Shown in pieces: positions 1-9,084 of a stretch of DNA of 64,000 nt. Position 1 is the first letter of the stretch. Every line of letters starts with the position of its first letter. The translations under genes and the position numbers were made by a program. The stretch covers positions 1-64,000 of the forward strand of contig NZ_JADPQF010000001.1 in the NCBI RefSeq assembly GCF_015687155.1. Direction: 5' to 3'. The stretch is from Aliikangiella sp. G2MR2-5 (GTDB lineage: Bacteria > Pseudomonadota > Gammaproteobacteria > Enterobacterales > Kangiellaceae). Under the pieces are notes generated by a model. It did no database searches. It was not told the origin of the DNA and saw only the letters and a program-made list of their open reading frames with translations.

Positions 1-1
1 A

Positions 2-145
2 CAGGTTGCAGGATATTTTAACTTAAACCACCCAGGTAGTGTCTCGACGCCAATAACAAGAGTGCGAAAAGAGATTGAAGCAGGTCAGTGGAAAAAGGAG
101 ATTGTTATGTTGGAAAAAGAATTGTTTATTGTAAAATGTGCCTGA
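2..145 (+). pseudogene. 3' end of a REP-associated (Y1/IS200-like) transposase, truncated by the window edge
   Basis: An open frame enters from the left edge and stops at TGA 143-145, giving 47 residues. They contain GYFNLNHPGSVSTPI followed by a lysine-rich tail. This resembles the C-terminal helix-turn-helix tail seen on many REP-associated tyrosine transposases; the resemblance is from memory. The stop codon lies inside the first copy of a GTGCCTGACCCCTTGTT motif that is repeated 28 bp downstream, as expected for such an element next to its REP-like ends. Upstream sequence is missing, so whether the gene is intact cannot be judged. Confidence 0.5.
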
Positions 146-182
146 CCCCTTGTTAGTAGTAAAAAGTGCCTGACCCCTTGTT
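138..182. repeat. Two direct copies of GTGCCTGACCCCTTGTT
   Basis: Copies lie at 138-154 and 166-182, 28 bp apart start to start and identical over 17 bp. The first overlaps the stop of the transposase remnant. This motif class is familiar beside REP-type transposases in gammaproteobacteria. Confidence 0.6.
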
Positions 183-468
183 GTGCTTGTTATTTGCAAC
201 GCGAAATCAGATGATAAAACCCCGGGGTTTCATTATCGATTAAATCACTTCGTTTAATGGCCATGGTTCATTCTTGAACTTGGTATGGGCTCTATAGGAT
301 AGATTTTTATTGTGCCAGACGGTAATTAGAATAAAAGCAGTAAAGTTTGGAAGTGAGTGTGAGAATTTGTCTATTGTTGACATTAGTGAATATCGATATA
401 GTGGCTGTCTGAATTGTTTGTCTGATTTATTTTGAATTGTTGTTTAGTAGCTGTCTTCCTGTTTTTGT
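183..468. other. Gene-free stretch with one GC-rich palindrome
   Basis: No credible coding frame. The only structure noticed is the 14-bp palindrome AAACCCCGGGGTTT around 214-230. It has no loop and no T-run, so it is not called a terminator. Confidence 0.5.
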
Positions 469-1464
469 TTAAGAGAGTTGCTTCTCTTGCTGTTGCCCTT
501 CTTGAGTACCATCCCAGAGGCTTGCACTAACAACCTGGTTACGACCATGAGTTTTTGCCTGATATAGCGCCTGGTCGGCTTGCCTGAAGATCTCTTCGTG
601 ATCAATCGGCTCATTTGGTGCTACAATTTTAAGGCCGATAGATATGCTTAGTTTGCCTGTACCTTCATTGTTAGGGTGAACATAATCAAGATCAAGAACG
701 TCTGTTCGGATAGATTCAGCAATAGCCACCGCTTCTTCAGCATTCTGACATGTTAGCAGTGCAACAAACTCTTCACCGCCAATACGAAAAACATAATCGC
801 CTAGTCTTCTAAAGCGCGTGTGCAGCAGTTTGGCCAAAGCCACTAGTACTTCGTCTCCATATAAATGGCCTAAGTTGTCGTTTAGCTCTTTAAAATGATC
901 CAGATCGAGCATTAGTAGTGCGAGATAAGCATTGCTCCGACTTGCTCGCTTTTGTTCATCGATTATTGATTTATAAAATAGCCTGCGGTTGTACAACCCG
1001 GTTAGAGAGTCTCGATCTCGCTCTTCTTGTGCTCGCTTAAGATTGGTTATGTCGATAGAAAACGCACATGTAGCAAAAATATCTTCATCACGTTTGAGTG
1101 GGAATTTAACGGTGAAATAGGTATGCATACTGCCATCTTTATGTTCGACGTTTTCTTCTGCCTCAATAGACGAATTACTATCCCTTGCAAGGCAATCATT
1201 TTTCCACAGCTCATCAGCAATTTCTTTAGGAAATAGATCATAGACATTTTTTCCGATGTAATCCTCAGGTGCAGGACCTGCAAGAGAGCCAAATTGCTGG
1301 TTTGTGAGAATGATATTGCCCTGAGTGTCTTTGGCAGAAATCAATGCTGGAGCATTGTCCATAATGGCGTTGAAAATTTTCTCGGTGCTCCTCAGACCAT
1401 TTAACTCTTTTTCCAACTCAGCAATTCTTGTTTTCAGTTTTTCTATTTTTGATTTATCTGACAT
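469..1464 (-). CDS. PAS-GGDEF diguanylate cyclase
   Basis: Predicted cytoplasmic enzyme making cyclic di-GMP from two GTP. The 331-residue protein has an N-terminal coiled coil (about 1-28), a PAS sensor domain (about 30-150) and a GGDEF domain (about 155-320). The catalytic signature is GGEEF (229-233). The product-inhibition I-site RxxD is intact as RLGD (220-223), exactly five residues upstream. There are no membrane segments, so the signal is probably cytoplasmic. The frame is open further upstream to about 1602, but that part overlaps the preceding gene and is not PAS-like, so the internal ATG at 1464 is chosen. It follows the beta-CASP gene by about 50 bp on the same strand and is probably cotranscribed. 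Activity is inferred from motifs. Confidence 0.88.
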   Translation of the reverse strand: MSDKSKIEKLKTRIAELEKELNGLRSTEKIFNAIMDNAPALISAKDTQGNIILTNQQFGSLAGPAPEDYIGKNVYDLFPKEIADELWKNDCLARDSNSSIEAEENVEHKDGSMHTYFTVKFPLKRDEDIFATCAFSIDITNLKRAQEERDRDSLTGLYNRRLFYKSIIDEQKRASRSNAYLALLMLDLDHFKELNDNLGHLYGDEVLVALAKLLHTRFRRLGDYVFRIGGEEFVALLTCQNAEEAVAIAESIRTDVLDLDYVHPNNEGTGKLSISIGLKIVAPNEPIDHEEIFRQADQALYQAKTHGRNQVVSASLWDGTQEGQQQEKQLS

Positions 1465-1516
1465 TGTTTCTTCACCACGCTTTCTACATTTGAAATGTAG
1501 TCCAATTGAACGCGTT

Positions 1517-2950
1517 TCAAAAAGTAATGACTTCACCAAGCGAGGGTATCTGTGCCGACCATCCTCGTTCATTAACTGCAACTTGTAGTGCTTTTTTAGC
1601 ATTTTCTTCTCCGTGAACCAAATACAAGCGAGTTTTTGATGGCTCTAGGGAAGACAGCCATTCGATTAACTGGCGTTGGCTCGCATGTGCGGAAAATCCA
1701 CCCATGGTGTGAATTTCTGCTTTAACTGCGATGCGTTCGCCGCCGATTTTAAATACTTTTGCACCATCAACCAATGCTCGTCCAGGTGTTCCTTCTGCCT
1801 GGAAGCCGACAAAAACGACATGCGATTTACTGCGCCACAAATTGTGTTTTAAATGATGACGAATTCGTCCACCATTACACATGCCACTTCCAGCGATTAT
1901 TATTCCGCCACTTTCCAGGCGGTTCAACGCGATCGACTCTGCTGTCGAAGTTGTATAGCGCAGTATCGGTAGAAATCGGTGCAAACTATTGTCATGAAAT
2001 CGCTTCTCCGCTTCTCGTCCGCCTCTGGTACCATTTTCCATCGTATTGGTATCTTCGCGATTGTAGACATTCTGATAGCGATGATAGATTTCTGTAACCG
2101 CAATTGCCATCGGGCTATCCAGATAAACAACCTGTCGATTGAGTTTTCCCTGTTGATACAACTCACCCAACCTGAAGATTATTTCCTGAGTACGACCGAC
2201 AGCGAAAGAAGGAATAAGAATATTGCCTCCGTTTTGAGAGGCGCTAACAATAATTTCCTCAAACTCTTCTAGCGTGTCGGAAATGGAACGATGTTCTCGA
2301 TCTCCATAGGTTGATTCAAGTAAAAGTACATCTGCGGAGTTGACGACTTCAGGGTCTTTTAGCAAAGCTGCTTGAGAATTTCCCAGATCTCCGGAAAAGA
2401 CCATCTTTTTGGTTTTGTTTTCTTCATCAACCGAAATTTCTACAATAGAAGAACCGAGAATATGCCCGGCATCCAGAAATTTAATTGTGACATCTTCGGT
2501 AATCCGGTTAATTTGATGATAAGGCACTCCACGACAATGGTTAAGAGTTTTCTCGACATCATGTAACGTAAACAATGGAGTGATCAGAGGTTTTCCGGCC
2601 CGTTTATTTCGTTTATTTTCCCATTCAGCATCTCGTTGCTGTAAAGACGCTGCATCGTTAAGTAGAACTTCGATCAGATCGCAGGTTGCCGAAGTCATGA
2701 TGATTTCCCGACTATAGCCTTCAGAAATGAGGAAAGGTAGTCTACCTGAGTGATCGAGGTGAGCGTGAGATAGAACTACAGCATCAATTTGATCAACTTG
2801 AAATGGAAAGGGACGTGAGTTGGCATCTTCTATTTCCTGCCTTCCCTGGAATAGTCCGCAGTCGAGGAGAACTCGACTTTTATCGGTTTCCAGCAAATAC
2901 ATCGAACCTGTCACCCCTTCAACAGCACCATAGAATGTGAGTTGTGCCAT
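1517..2950 (-). CDS. Metallo-beta-lactamase fold, beta-CASP, RNase J/CPSF-like exonuclease-type protein
   Basis: A 477-residue soluble protein of the MBL/beta-CASP/RMMBL class, whose characterised members are zinc-dependent nucleases acting on RNA or DNA. The zinc motif SHAHLDHSG is at 61-69. Further metal-site elements include GHILGSS, FSGDLG, the beta-CASP signatures SFAVGRTQE and GSGMCNGGRI, and the C-terminal RMMBL elements GGFSAHAS and VHGE. The length is normal for the YsaA/CPSF73-like bacterial group. ATG 2950 gives a standard N-terminus with the MBL fold starting immediately. The diguanylate cyclase lies downstream. Nuclease activity is the family expectation; the substrate cannot be deduced. 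Confidence 0.85.
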   Translation of the reverse strand: MAQLTFYGAVEGVTGSMYLLETDKSRVLLDCGLFQGRQEIEDANSRPFPFQVDQIDAVVLSHAHLDHSGRLPFLISEGYSREIIMTSATCDLIEVLLNDAASLQQRDAEWENKRNKRAGKPLITPLFTLHDVEKTLNHCRGVPYHQINRITEDVTIKFLDAGHILGSSIVEISVDEENKTKKMVFSGDLGNSQAALLKDPEVVNSADVLLLESTYGDREHRSISDTLEEFEEIIVSASQNGGNILIPSFAVGRTQEIIFRLGELYQQGKLNRQVVYLDSPMAIAVTEIYHRYQNVYNREDTNTMENGTRGGREAEKRFHDNSLHRFLPILRYTTSTAESIALNRLESGGIIIAGSGMCNGGRIRHHLKHNLWRSKSHVVFVGFQAEGTPGRALVDGAKVFKIGGERIAVKAEIHTMGGFSAHASQRQLIEWLSSLEPSKTRLYLVHGEENAKKALQVAVNERGWSAQIPSLGEVITF

Positions 2951-3107
2951 ATTGGCTCTCCTGCCTTCGCTAACTCTAATTAAATATTAGTTTATGGCAG
3001 AGCTCTTTGCTGGATTATGAGGTTTATCAGTTCGTAGTGTTGTAGTGACGAGTGAAGTTAAGAGATGCTTAACCATCCCGTTTTTTGGGTCTTTTATAGT
3101 TAGAAGT

Positions 3108-3128
3108 GAGCACCCGGAAAGGGTGCTC
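3108..3128 (-). terminator. Hairpin downstream of the post-COAP-1-like gene
   Basis: Arms GAGCACCC and GGGTGCTC form a perfect 8-bp GC-rich stem with a 5-nt loop, 10 bp after the minus-strand stop at 3138. No strong T-run follows directly, so it may be a weak terminator or an mRNA-end stabiliser. Confidence 0.45.
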
Positions 3129-3137
3129 GTTAAAAGG

Positions 3138-3956
3138 CTACTTGTGAGGTTGATCGGCGTGTGCCTGGATATTACCGCCAGTGATAGATTGTAGAGGAAC
3201 TTCCATAATGACATTGGCAGGATTAGCTGTTTCATAGAGTTTAAATGCAGCTTGATCATCTCCGCCTGGCTCGCCTGCATCCACTAGAGTGAACTCGATG
3301 GTATAGCCGGGCTCGTTGTTATAGTGCCCTTGGCCCACGCCAACAATAGTATCCACAGGAGCTTCTGGTGGCGCTTGAATAATATCTGGGTCATCCGTAC
3401 AAGCCACGGTTTCCATATGTTCTTTCATATGAAAATGGTTGCCCTTCCAGTTGATTTCAAGATTGTTTGAAAGAAGTAAGTCGCAGTGTAAAGTAAATCC
3501 ACGGGTAATACGCACCGCATCAACCCGAATTTGATGCCCGCCGCCAGTGAAGCGTCCGGTCCCTGATGTATTCGTGCAAGTATCAGGAATAGTCACGCTA
3601 GTCGACCTTGACTGTCCGCCTTCAGTACCATTGCTCCAGGCATCTACCGCAAGTGCAGTGACACTAACAGAATCTCCTGGCTGTGCGCCTACCGGAGCAG
3701 GATAGGACCCACTGAAGCGGTAATCAGGTTCGCTAAAACTATTTGACTCTATTACAACGCCGTTGAGCAAGATGTCAATGCGAGTGTTTCCACATCCACC
3801 ATAATAATCGCAAGAGTCCCAGGTCCAGGATTCATAGTTGATGTTTACCTCACCGGTTGTTTCATCGCAAACTGCATCAGCAGAAATTTCAGGATGGTGA
3901 GCTTGAGCGGAAATTGAGAATAATAGAACAAAAGTAATGCTTAGATATTTCAACAT
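3138..3956 (-). CDS. Secreted protein with a post-COAP-1-like domain
   Basis: Start ATG 3956 is preceded by AAGGAG at good spacing and gives a 20-residue signal peptide ending AQA. An upstream in-frame extension lacks these features. The mature protein is about 250 residues. The N-terminal half is cysteine-containing and Ig-like (SWTWDSCDYYGGCGN). The C-terminal half runs from TGGGHQIRV through GFTLHCD, NNLEINW and GNHFHM to DAGEPGGDD. That motif series matches my memory of the post-COAP-1 domain found in secreted bacterial proteins. No catalytic residues are apparent. It is monocistronic, with a hairpin downstream. Biological role unknown; domain name moderately sure. Confidence 0.65.
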   Translation of the reverse strand: MLKYLSITFVLLFSISAQAHHPEISADAVCDETTGEVNINYESWTWDSCDYYGGCGNTRIDILLNGVVIESNSFSEPDYRFSGSYPAPVGAQPGDSVSVTALAVDAWSNGTEGGQSRSTSVTIPDTCTNTSGTGRFTGGGHQIRVDAVRITRGFTLHCDLLLSNNLEINWKGNHFHMKEHMETVACTDDPDIIQAPPEAPVDTIVGVGQGHYNNEPGYTIEFTLVDAGEPGGDDQAAFKLYETANPANVIMEVPLQSITGGNIQAHADQPHK

Positions 3957-4353
3957 AGCTATCTCCTTATTCGCTATATCTTTCTTATTATGATAATTTT
4001 GCCTGCACTTTAAGTTTCCTTGCAGCTTCAAAAATATCTCGCTCGGTGATTCTGGCAAGAAGAATGAGATATTTCAATTGCTGAATTCATATATGCAAAT
4101 AAAGAATATGCTCAGAGTCCATTATTTCTTTCAGGAATTAATGCGGCTGCGCTCCCTCTTTGCTTTCGTTTCATCGATATATTTACAACAATCAAAATGG
4201 GTGACCTTATTAGGTTCGTCCTTAATGGTTTCGATTCGCTTATCAGCTTGCTTGTCAGATCGCCTATCAGAAGCAGCCTTTCAAGAAATCTCTCCAATAA
4301 GTCTCCCCAATAAGTCTCTCTAACAAGTCTGTGGGAAGAGCATTATTGAGCAC
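3957..4353. other. Gene-free stretch carrying a 13-bp tandem repeat
   Basis: The short open frames here have poor start sites and coding-unlike composition. The notable structure is a tandem array of four roughly 13-bp units at 4281-4332, listed separately. Confidence 0.5.
4281..4332. repeat. Four imperfect 13-bp tandem repeats
   Basis: Consecutive 13-mers at 4281, 4294, 4307 and 4320 are variants of CCAATAAGTCTCT. The middle two differ only at the last base; the outer two match in about 9-10 of 13 positions. The array ends about 20 bp before the stop of the minus-strand gene at 4354. Confidence 0.55.
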
Positions 4354-5244
4354 CTATTGAGCTACCTGTTCACTTTCCCTGTAACCAAACTCTGACTTCT
4401 CTACTATCTGCTCAACCATATTCATTATCTTGGCTCTATTGTCTTCAAAGTTTGTCTTCAAATGATTTATAGTCTGAACTTCTTCTAATAACAGAGGCAT
4501 AAACATATCGAAATAAACTTTGCCAGAACTCAAGGATATTGAACTACCAAAGTCGAGATTCTTATAAACCAGAAAGCCGCCGAAGCCGGTTTCAAAATAA
4601 TCCCATTCCACGCTTCTTCCTCTCATAAAGATATAGAGTTCATCGATGAATTTTTTGAAAAATATCAGAAGTACTTCTGTTATTTTATCTTCACCCTTGG
4701 ATAAGAAGAAAAACTCTTTTCCACATCCGCTCAACCCCATTGCCTCGGTATCATATGGTGCAAAGCTGCTGGCACTTTCATCGGAAAAGCCTGAAGTAAT
4801 ATACACATCATATCCTTTAAAAGCACAGCGGTAGCGCAGTAATGAGATCGCATTATTTTCGTAGATAACTTCTTTGGCTGTATCCGCGAACAAAAATGAA
4901 TAGAAATAGTTTTCCCGTAAGTCTGCAGTGGTTAAATCCTGAGGGTTAATAAGTTGCTCAATTATTCTGGCCGTACTCATCGGGAGAGAGCTGTTGAGTG
5001 TATAGCTGAGTTCATATTTTACAGTTTTCTCAGAGAAAGACTCAGGAAATATTTTAATCAAGCAGTCATACTTGCTGTCAACCGAGCGCGTGGCAATATC
5101 AACAGCATCATCGTGTACATTCAGTATGAGCTGAGTTGTTTCGCTATCAACTGCTAATACCAGATTTCTTAGCGCTAAAACTGAAAGTAGCGGGTTGTTT
5201 GCCAGCCTGCTATTCAACCAGTTTATCAATTGATTTTCATTCAT
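4354..5244 (-). CDS. Unrecognised 296-residue soluble protein
   Basis: No family recognised. The frame is long, codon use matches its neighbours, and ATG 5244 gives an amphipathic N-terminus (NENQLINWLNSRL) without a signal peptide or membrane span, so it is probably cytoplasmic. The central part (about 145-260) alternates aromatic and hydrophobic residues as in a beta-rich fold, with GFGGFLVYKN and YFDMFMPLLLEEV. The C-terminus (about 265-290) looks helical. No catalytic motif can be seen. It stands alone, with a divergent dyad-containing region upstream. Confidence 0.7.
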   Translation of the reverse strand: MNENQLINWLNSRLANNPLLSVLALRNLVLAVDSETTQLILNVHDDAVDIATRSVDSKYDCLIKIFPESFSEKTVKYELSYTLNSSLPMSTARIIEQLINPQDLTTADLRENYFYSFLFADTAKEVIYENNAISLLRYRCAFKGYDVYITSGFSDESASSFAPYDTEAMGLSGCGKEFFFLSKGEDKITEVLLIFFKKFIDELYIFMRGRSVEWDYFETGFGGFLVYKNLDFGSSISLSSGKVYFDMFMPLLLEEVQTINHLKTNFEDNRAKIMNMVEQIVEKSEFGYRESEQVAQ

Positions 5245-5563
5245 TTTACTATTTCTCTGAGTAAGCTGCCGTTATCCACCTGTTCCAATTTTGCTTTTAT
5301 CAATCCAGGGGTAGAGTATTGCTAATACCATATATTATGGTATTAGCGCTGAATCGATTGATTCTATGTGACAAAGGAATAATCTTCAATCGAATAGAAT
5401 TTGAACCAGCGGATTGACAAGACTAGTAATGACAATATTAATAATAACGGCTTTTTCCTGCTATCTATCGTCAGCTTTGGTAAATTTTCTTCATGCTTGG
5501 TAATTTAACTTAAGAAGCGATAAGATAATAACCCAGATATTAACGCCACCAAACAGTTCTATT
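5245..5563. other. Divergent intergenic region, AT-rich
   Basis: Lies between the unknown gene (minus) and the M48 protease gene (plus), so it should hold both promoters. No convincing -35/-10 pair was seen. A perfect 12-bp inverted repeat at 5321-5347 is its main feature. Confidence 0.45.
5321..5347. promoter_or_regulatory. Perfect 12-bp inverted repeat, operator-like
   Basis: Arms GCTAATACCATA and TATGGTATTAGC are perfectly complementary with a 3-bp centre. The site lies 77 bp upstream of the minus-strand start at 5244 and about 217 bp before the plus-strand gene. With no T-run and a divergent setting, a dimeric regulator site is more likely than a terminator. Confidence 0.45.
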
Positions 5564-6400
5564 ATGACATCCAGAAAAAATCTACAACAAACAGTTAAAC
5601 TTTGTAGCAAAACAATTATCTCAACAGTTCTTGTTAGCCTGATGTTATCGGCATGTACAACCAACATAGCAGGGCGGAAACAGTTAACACTGGTTTCGGA
5701 GCGGCAAGCAATTGAAGCATCAAAGCTGGCCTATACGGAGACAATTAAACCCCTGGCTGATGCTGGAAAGGTTAACAATAATCCGAAGTTGACTAAACGA
5801 GTCGAGCGAATCACTAAAAAACTGATTGAGCAGGCCATTTTATTGCGACCGGAAACCCGAGGCTGGAATTGGCAAGTGAAAGTTATCGATGATCCTGAAG
5901 TCGTTAACGCCTGGTGTATGGCTGGTGGAAAAATGGCTATCTATACCGGATTAATCAATAAACTCAATGCCACTGATGGCGAAATCGCGCAGGTTATGGG
6001 CCATGAAATTTCTCATGCGCTTGCCAATCATTCTGCGGAACGAATGTCTGTAGCTATGGCTAATAATATGGCTTTACAAATGTTGCAAAAGGCAACTGAT
6101 GCATCGGGTCGAACAATGACTTTGGCTGCTTCAGCTGCGCAAGTCGCTTTGACGCTTCCCAATAGCCGAGCTTCAGAGTCTGAAGCGGATGAGGTGGGAA
6201 TTGAGCTTGCCGCTAAAGCAGGGTTCCACCCCAAGGCTGCGGTAACTTTGTGGCAGAAGATGGCAAAACAGGGAGGCGGGCAGACCTTTGAATTCTTGAG
6301 TACTCATCCTTCTCCGCAAAATCGTCAGAAGGCATTAGAGAAACTGGGCCAGAAAGTGTTGCCGTTTTACAAAGCTGCGAAAAAGAAACAGGTTCTTTAA
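5564..6400 (+). CDS. M48-family metalloprotease lipoprotein (LoiP/YcaL-like)
   Basis: A 278-residue zinc protease predicted to be anchored at the outer membrane as a lipoprotein and to act in envelope protein quality control. The lipobox is LSAC with Cys31 after a hydrophobic segment. The catalytic zinc site is HEISH (147-151), with the third-ligand region ASESEADEVG at about 204-213, both characteristic of M48. The length matches E. coli LoiP/YcaL rather than the larger BepA, and no TPR region follows. ATG 5564 has no clear ribosome-binding site but is the only start giving a complete lipoprotein signal. Substrate not inferable. Confidence 0.85.
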   Translation: MTSRKNLQQTVKLCSKTIISTVLVSLMLSACTTNIAGRKQLTLVSERQAIEASKLAYTETIKPLADAGKVNNNPKLTKRVERITKKLIEQAILLRPETRGWNWQVKVIDDPEVVNAWCMAGGKMAIYTGLINKLNATDGEIAQVMGHEISHALANHSAERMSVAMANNMALQMLQKATDASGRTMTLAASAAQVALTLPNSRASESEADEVGIELAAKAGFHPKAAVTLWQKMAKQGGGQTFEFLSTHPSPQNRQKALEKLGQKVLPFYKAAKKKQVL

Positions 6401-6631
6401 AGGATAAGTTTTTTATAGGATAAATTTTACTAAAAGGGGAAATATGGTTTTTATTTGCCCCTCTTCAGTTGTAAAAGAAATGGAACTTGTAACGTGACGA
6501 CAAGTTCTACTGTCTATTTTTACTGGGCTATCCGGGTTTTCACCGCTGGTCACTGTCTTTTGCGGCAAACAAATCTAAATGACATTGCCTGGGATGGCAG
6601 TTCAATAACAGGACATCGAGTGGAGCATTCT

Positions 6632-7114
6632 GTGGAAAAATATCTAATCACCAGAGAAGAGATTGAAGCATATGAAGGAGTGTCCAAAACTCACTTCTTG
6701 AATGACAATGCGAGAAGAATTAATAAATCACTTGGTGATCTGACAGGATTGACCGGTTTTGGGTTTCATATTATTGAAGTGGAACCTGGTTTTGAATCTA
6801 CCGAATTTCATAGACACTTTCATGAGGATGAATGTATCTATATTCTCGAAGGTACCTGCCAGGCATCGATTGGAGACCAGAAATTGTCAGCCAAAGCAGG
6901 CGATTTCATTGGTTATAGAGCTGGCGGTGAAGCCCATTCACTTTACAATAATGGTGATCAGCTCTTAAGATGCATTGTGGTGGGACAACGTTCTAGTCAT
7001 GATGTTGGTGAATACCCGAAATTAAACAAACGAATCTACCGGCATAAAGATATGCCGTGGAATCTTGTCGATATCGACAAAATTGAAGAGCCGAATGCAG
7101 GCAACAAGGTATAA
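6632..7114 (+). CDS. Single-domain cupin protein
   Basis: A 160-residue protein beginning EKYLITREEIEAYEG with a cupin core at about 55-135. Cupin motif 1 is seen as EFHRHFHEDECIYILEG and motif 2 as GDFIGYRAGGEAHSLYN; the histidines and glutamate could bind a metal. I choose GTG 6632 because GGAG (6622-6625) sits six bases upstream and the family normally begins at this point. The frame is open back to about 6455, but that stretch does not look like a cupin. Together with the methyltransferase 60 bp downstream it may form a two-gene unit. Exact reaction unknown. Confidence 0.8.
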   Translation: MEKYLITREEIEAYEGVSKTHFLNDNARRINKSLGDLTGLTGFGFHIIEVEPGFESTEFHRHFHEDECIYILEGTCQASIGDQKLSAKAGDFIGYRAGGEAHSLYNNGDQLLRCIVVGQRSSHDVGEYPKLNKRIYRHKDMPWNLVDIDKIEEPNAGNKV

Positions 7115-7174
7115 GGCTGGTTTTCAGAGTGGTAACTATCAGGTTACTCAATAGAGAGATGGTGTTTATTAATT

Positions 7175-7759
7175 ATGAGTAGTAATGACTGGGACGATTA
7201 TGCAGAGGAATGGGATACCAATGACGATGTTAATCGATATTCGGAAAAAGCCTTTGATGCCCTGACAACCGCTTTGAGTATCGACAATTTGAGAATACTG
7301 GACTTTGGATGTGGAACCGGCTTGCTTAGCGAAAAATTGGCTCACCAGGCTAACTTTATTGTTGCGCTAGATCCTTCAACCAAGATGATTGAAGTGCTCA
7401 GGAATAAGAAGATTAAAAATGTCGACACCATCGCTGAGGAATTAACTTCTGAGCTGATCAGTAAGAACCATCTTCTTCAGCAAAAATTTGATCTCATTGT
7501 TTGTTCATCTGCATTGGCATTTGTACCTGAATATGAAAAAACGCTAACTTTATTAACTCACCTTCTGAAGGGTAGCGGCTACCTGGTCCAATGGGACTGG
7601 TATAAGGAAGAGGGAGAGGAAGGTAGTGGTTTTTCAAAACAACAAGTCAAAGATGCATTTGAAAGTGCAGGCTTGTCAAAGGTTGCAGTAACGATTCCAT
7701 TTTCTATGCAGGCAGGGAATAATGCTATGGATGTTATTATGGGAATTGGCTATCTATAG
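7175..7759 (+). CDS. Class I SAM-dependent methyltransferase
   Basis: A 194-residue Rossmann-fold methyltransferase. Motif I is LDFGCGTGLLSE (about 42-53), the acidic end of beta-2 is VALDPSTKMIEVL, and the post-I/IV region is DLIVCSSALAFVPE. It resembles small Methyltransf_11/25 proteins acting on small molecules. It starts at ATG 7175 in a plain context, with no membrane segment. A bidirectional terminator follows. Substrate unknown; proximity to the cupin suggests but does not prove a shared pathway. Confidence 0.82.
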   Translation: MSSNDWDDYAEEWDTNDDVNRYSEKAFDALTTALSIDNLRILDFGCGTGLLSEKLAHQANFIVALDPSTKMIEVLRNKKIKNVDTIAEELTSELISKNHLLQQKFDLIVCSSALAFVPEYEKTLTLLTHLLKGSGYLVQWDWYKEEGEEGSGFSKQQVKDAFESAGLSKVAVTIPFSMQAGNNAMDVIMGIGYL

Positions 7760-7811
7760 GTGGGAGCTTGACGGCGATTCGATAGATAGTCTTGAAGAAA
7801 TATCAAGCCTG

Positions 7812-7846
7812 AAAAAAGGCTACATTATTACTTTGTAGCCTTTTCT
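7812..7846. terminator. Bidirectional rho-independent terminator between convergent genes
   Basis: Arms AAAAGGCTAC (7814-7823) and GTAGCCTTTT (7835-7844) form a perfect 10-bp stem. A T-run follows on each strand. It separates the methyltransferase (plus) from dolP (minus). Confidence 0.8.
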
Positions 7847-7868
7847 AGTCCAGTATAGGCAGAATGAG

Positions 7869-8452
7869 TTAATTGGTTTTCTCTTCCTGAATATATTCAA
7901 AAGCCTTAATCACTCGGGTCACTCCGCCAACGTTACGCGCAATTTCGACAGCTTTACTTGCTTCATCCTGAGTTACCAGCCCCATCAAAAACACCTCGCT
8001 ATTTTCGGTTACGACTTTGATTTTCGAAGAAGGAAAGTCGCTGGTAAACAACATTGAAGATTTTACCTTGGTAGTAATTATTTCATCATTGCGACTGGCA
8101 AAAAATGAAATAGGCGCTGCGATTCTCAGTTGGTTAAGTACCTTTTTTACTTTTTCTATTTTTTTAATTTCCTTTTCAGCCTTGGCTTTCAGCTCTGCTG
8201 TAGGTGCCTGACCGACCATGAGTACCGTGTTGTTGTAGCTAACAACATCGATATTTGTGTCGTCCCATAATTCATCATTTTCAAAAATTGCACCAAAAGA
8301 TTTGAATTCTATGTTTTGATCTTCGAGTTGAGTCGGAACGGTTCGTCTATCTTGCGAGGCGACAGCTCCTCCCGCAGCTCCAGCAACTATCAATGACTCA
8401 CAACCCGAAAGAAAAAGTGTTGAAAGCAGGACAATAATCGTTAAATTACGCA

Positions 8453-8453
<1 letters not shown>
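7869..8453 (-). CDS. dolP: Dual-BON-domain outer-membrane lipoprotein
   Basis: A 194-residue lipoprotein related to E. coli DolP (YraP), which maintains outer-membrane integrity and binds anionic phospholipid. The lipobox is LSGC with Cys18. It is followed by a glycine/alanine-rich stretch (VAGAAGGAV) typical of the family and two BON domains at about 48-115 and 120-190. It overlaps diaA by one base (8453) and ends the lpoA-yraN-diaA-dolP run, an order conserved in enterics and pseudomonads. The terminator at 7812-7846 follows. Confidence 0.9.
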
Positions 8454-9052
<599 letters not shown>

Positions 9053-9084
9053 TTACTCTAATTAACGGAGAGCTAACTTTATCT

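Noticed and set aside
214-230. AAACCCCGGGGTTT palindrome as a terminator
   Set aside because: No loop, no T-run, and no gene ending close to it.
1465-1602. N-terminal extension of the diguanylate cyclase
   Set aside because: Overlaps the upstream beta-CASP gene and adds a non-PAS basic stretch.
2987-3280. Minus-strand 97-codon frame across the end of the post-COAP-1-like gene
   Set aside because: Overlaps a well-supported gene in another frame and crosses the hairpin at 3108-3128.
4078-4323. Plus-strand 81-codon open frame
   Set aside because: No ribosome-binding site, coding-unlike composition, and it runs through the 13-bp tandem repeats.
6455-6631. N-terminal extension of the cupin gene
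   Set aside because: Starts at TTG without a ribosome-binding site, unlike cupins, while GTG 6632 has GGAG at ideal spacing.
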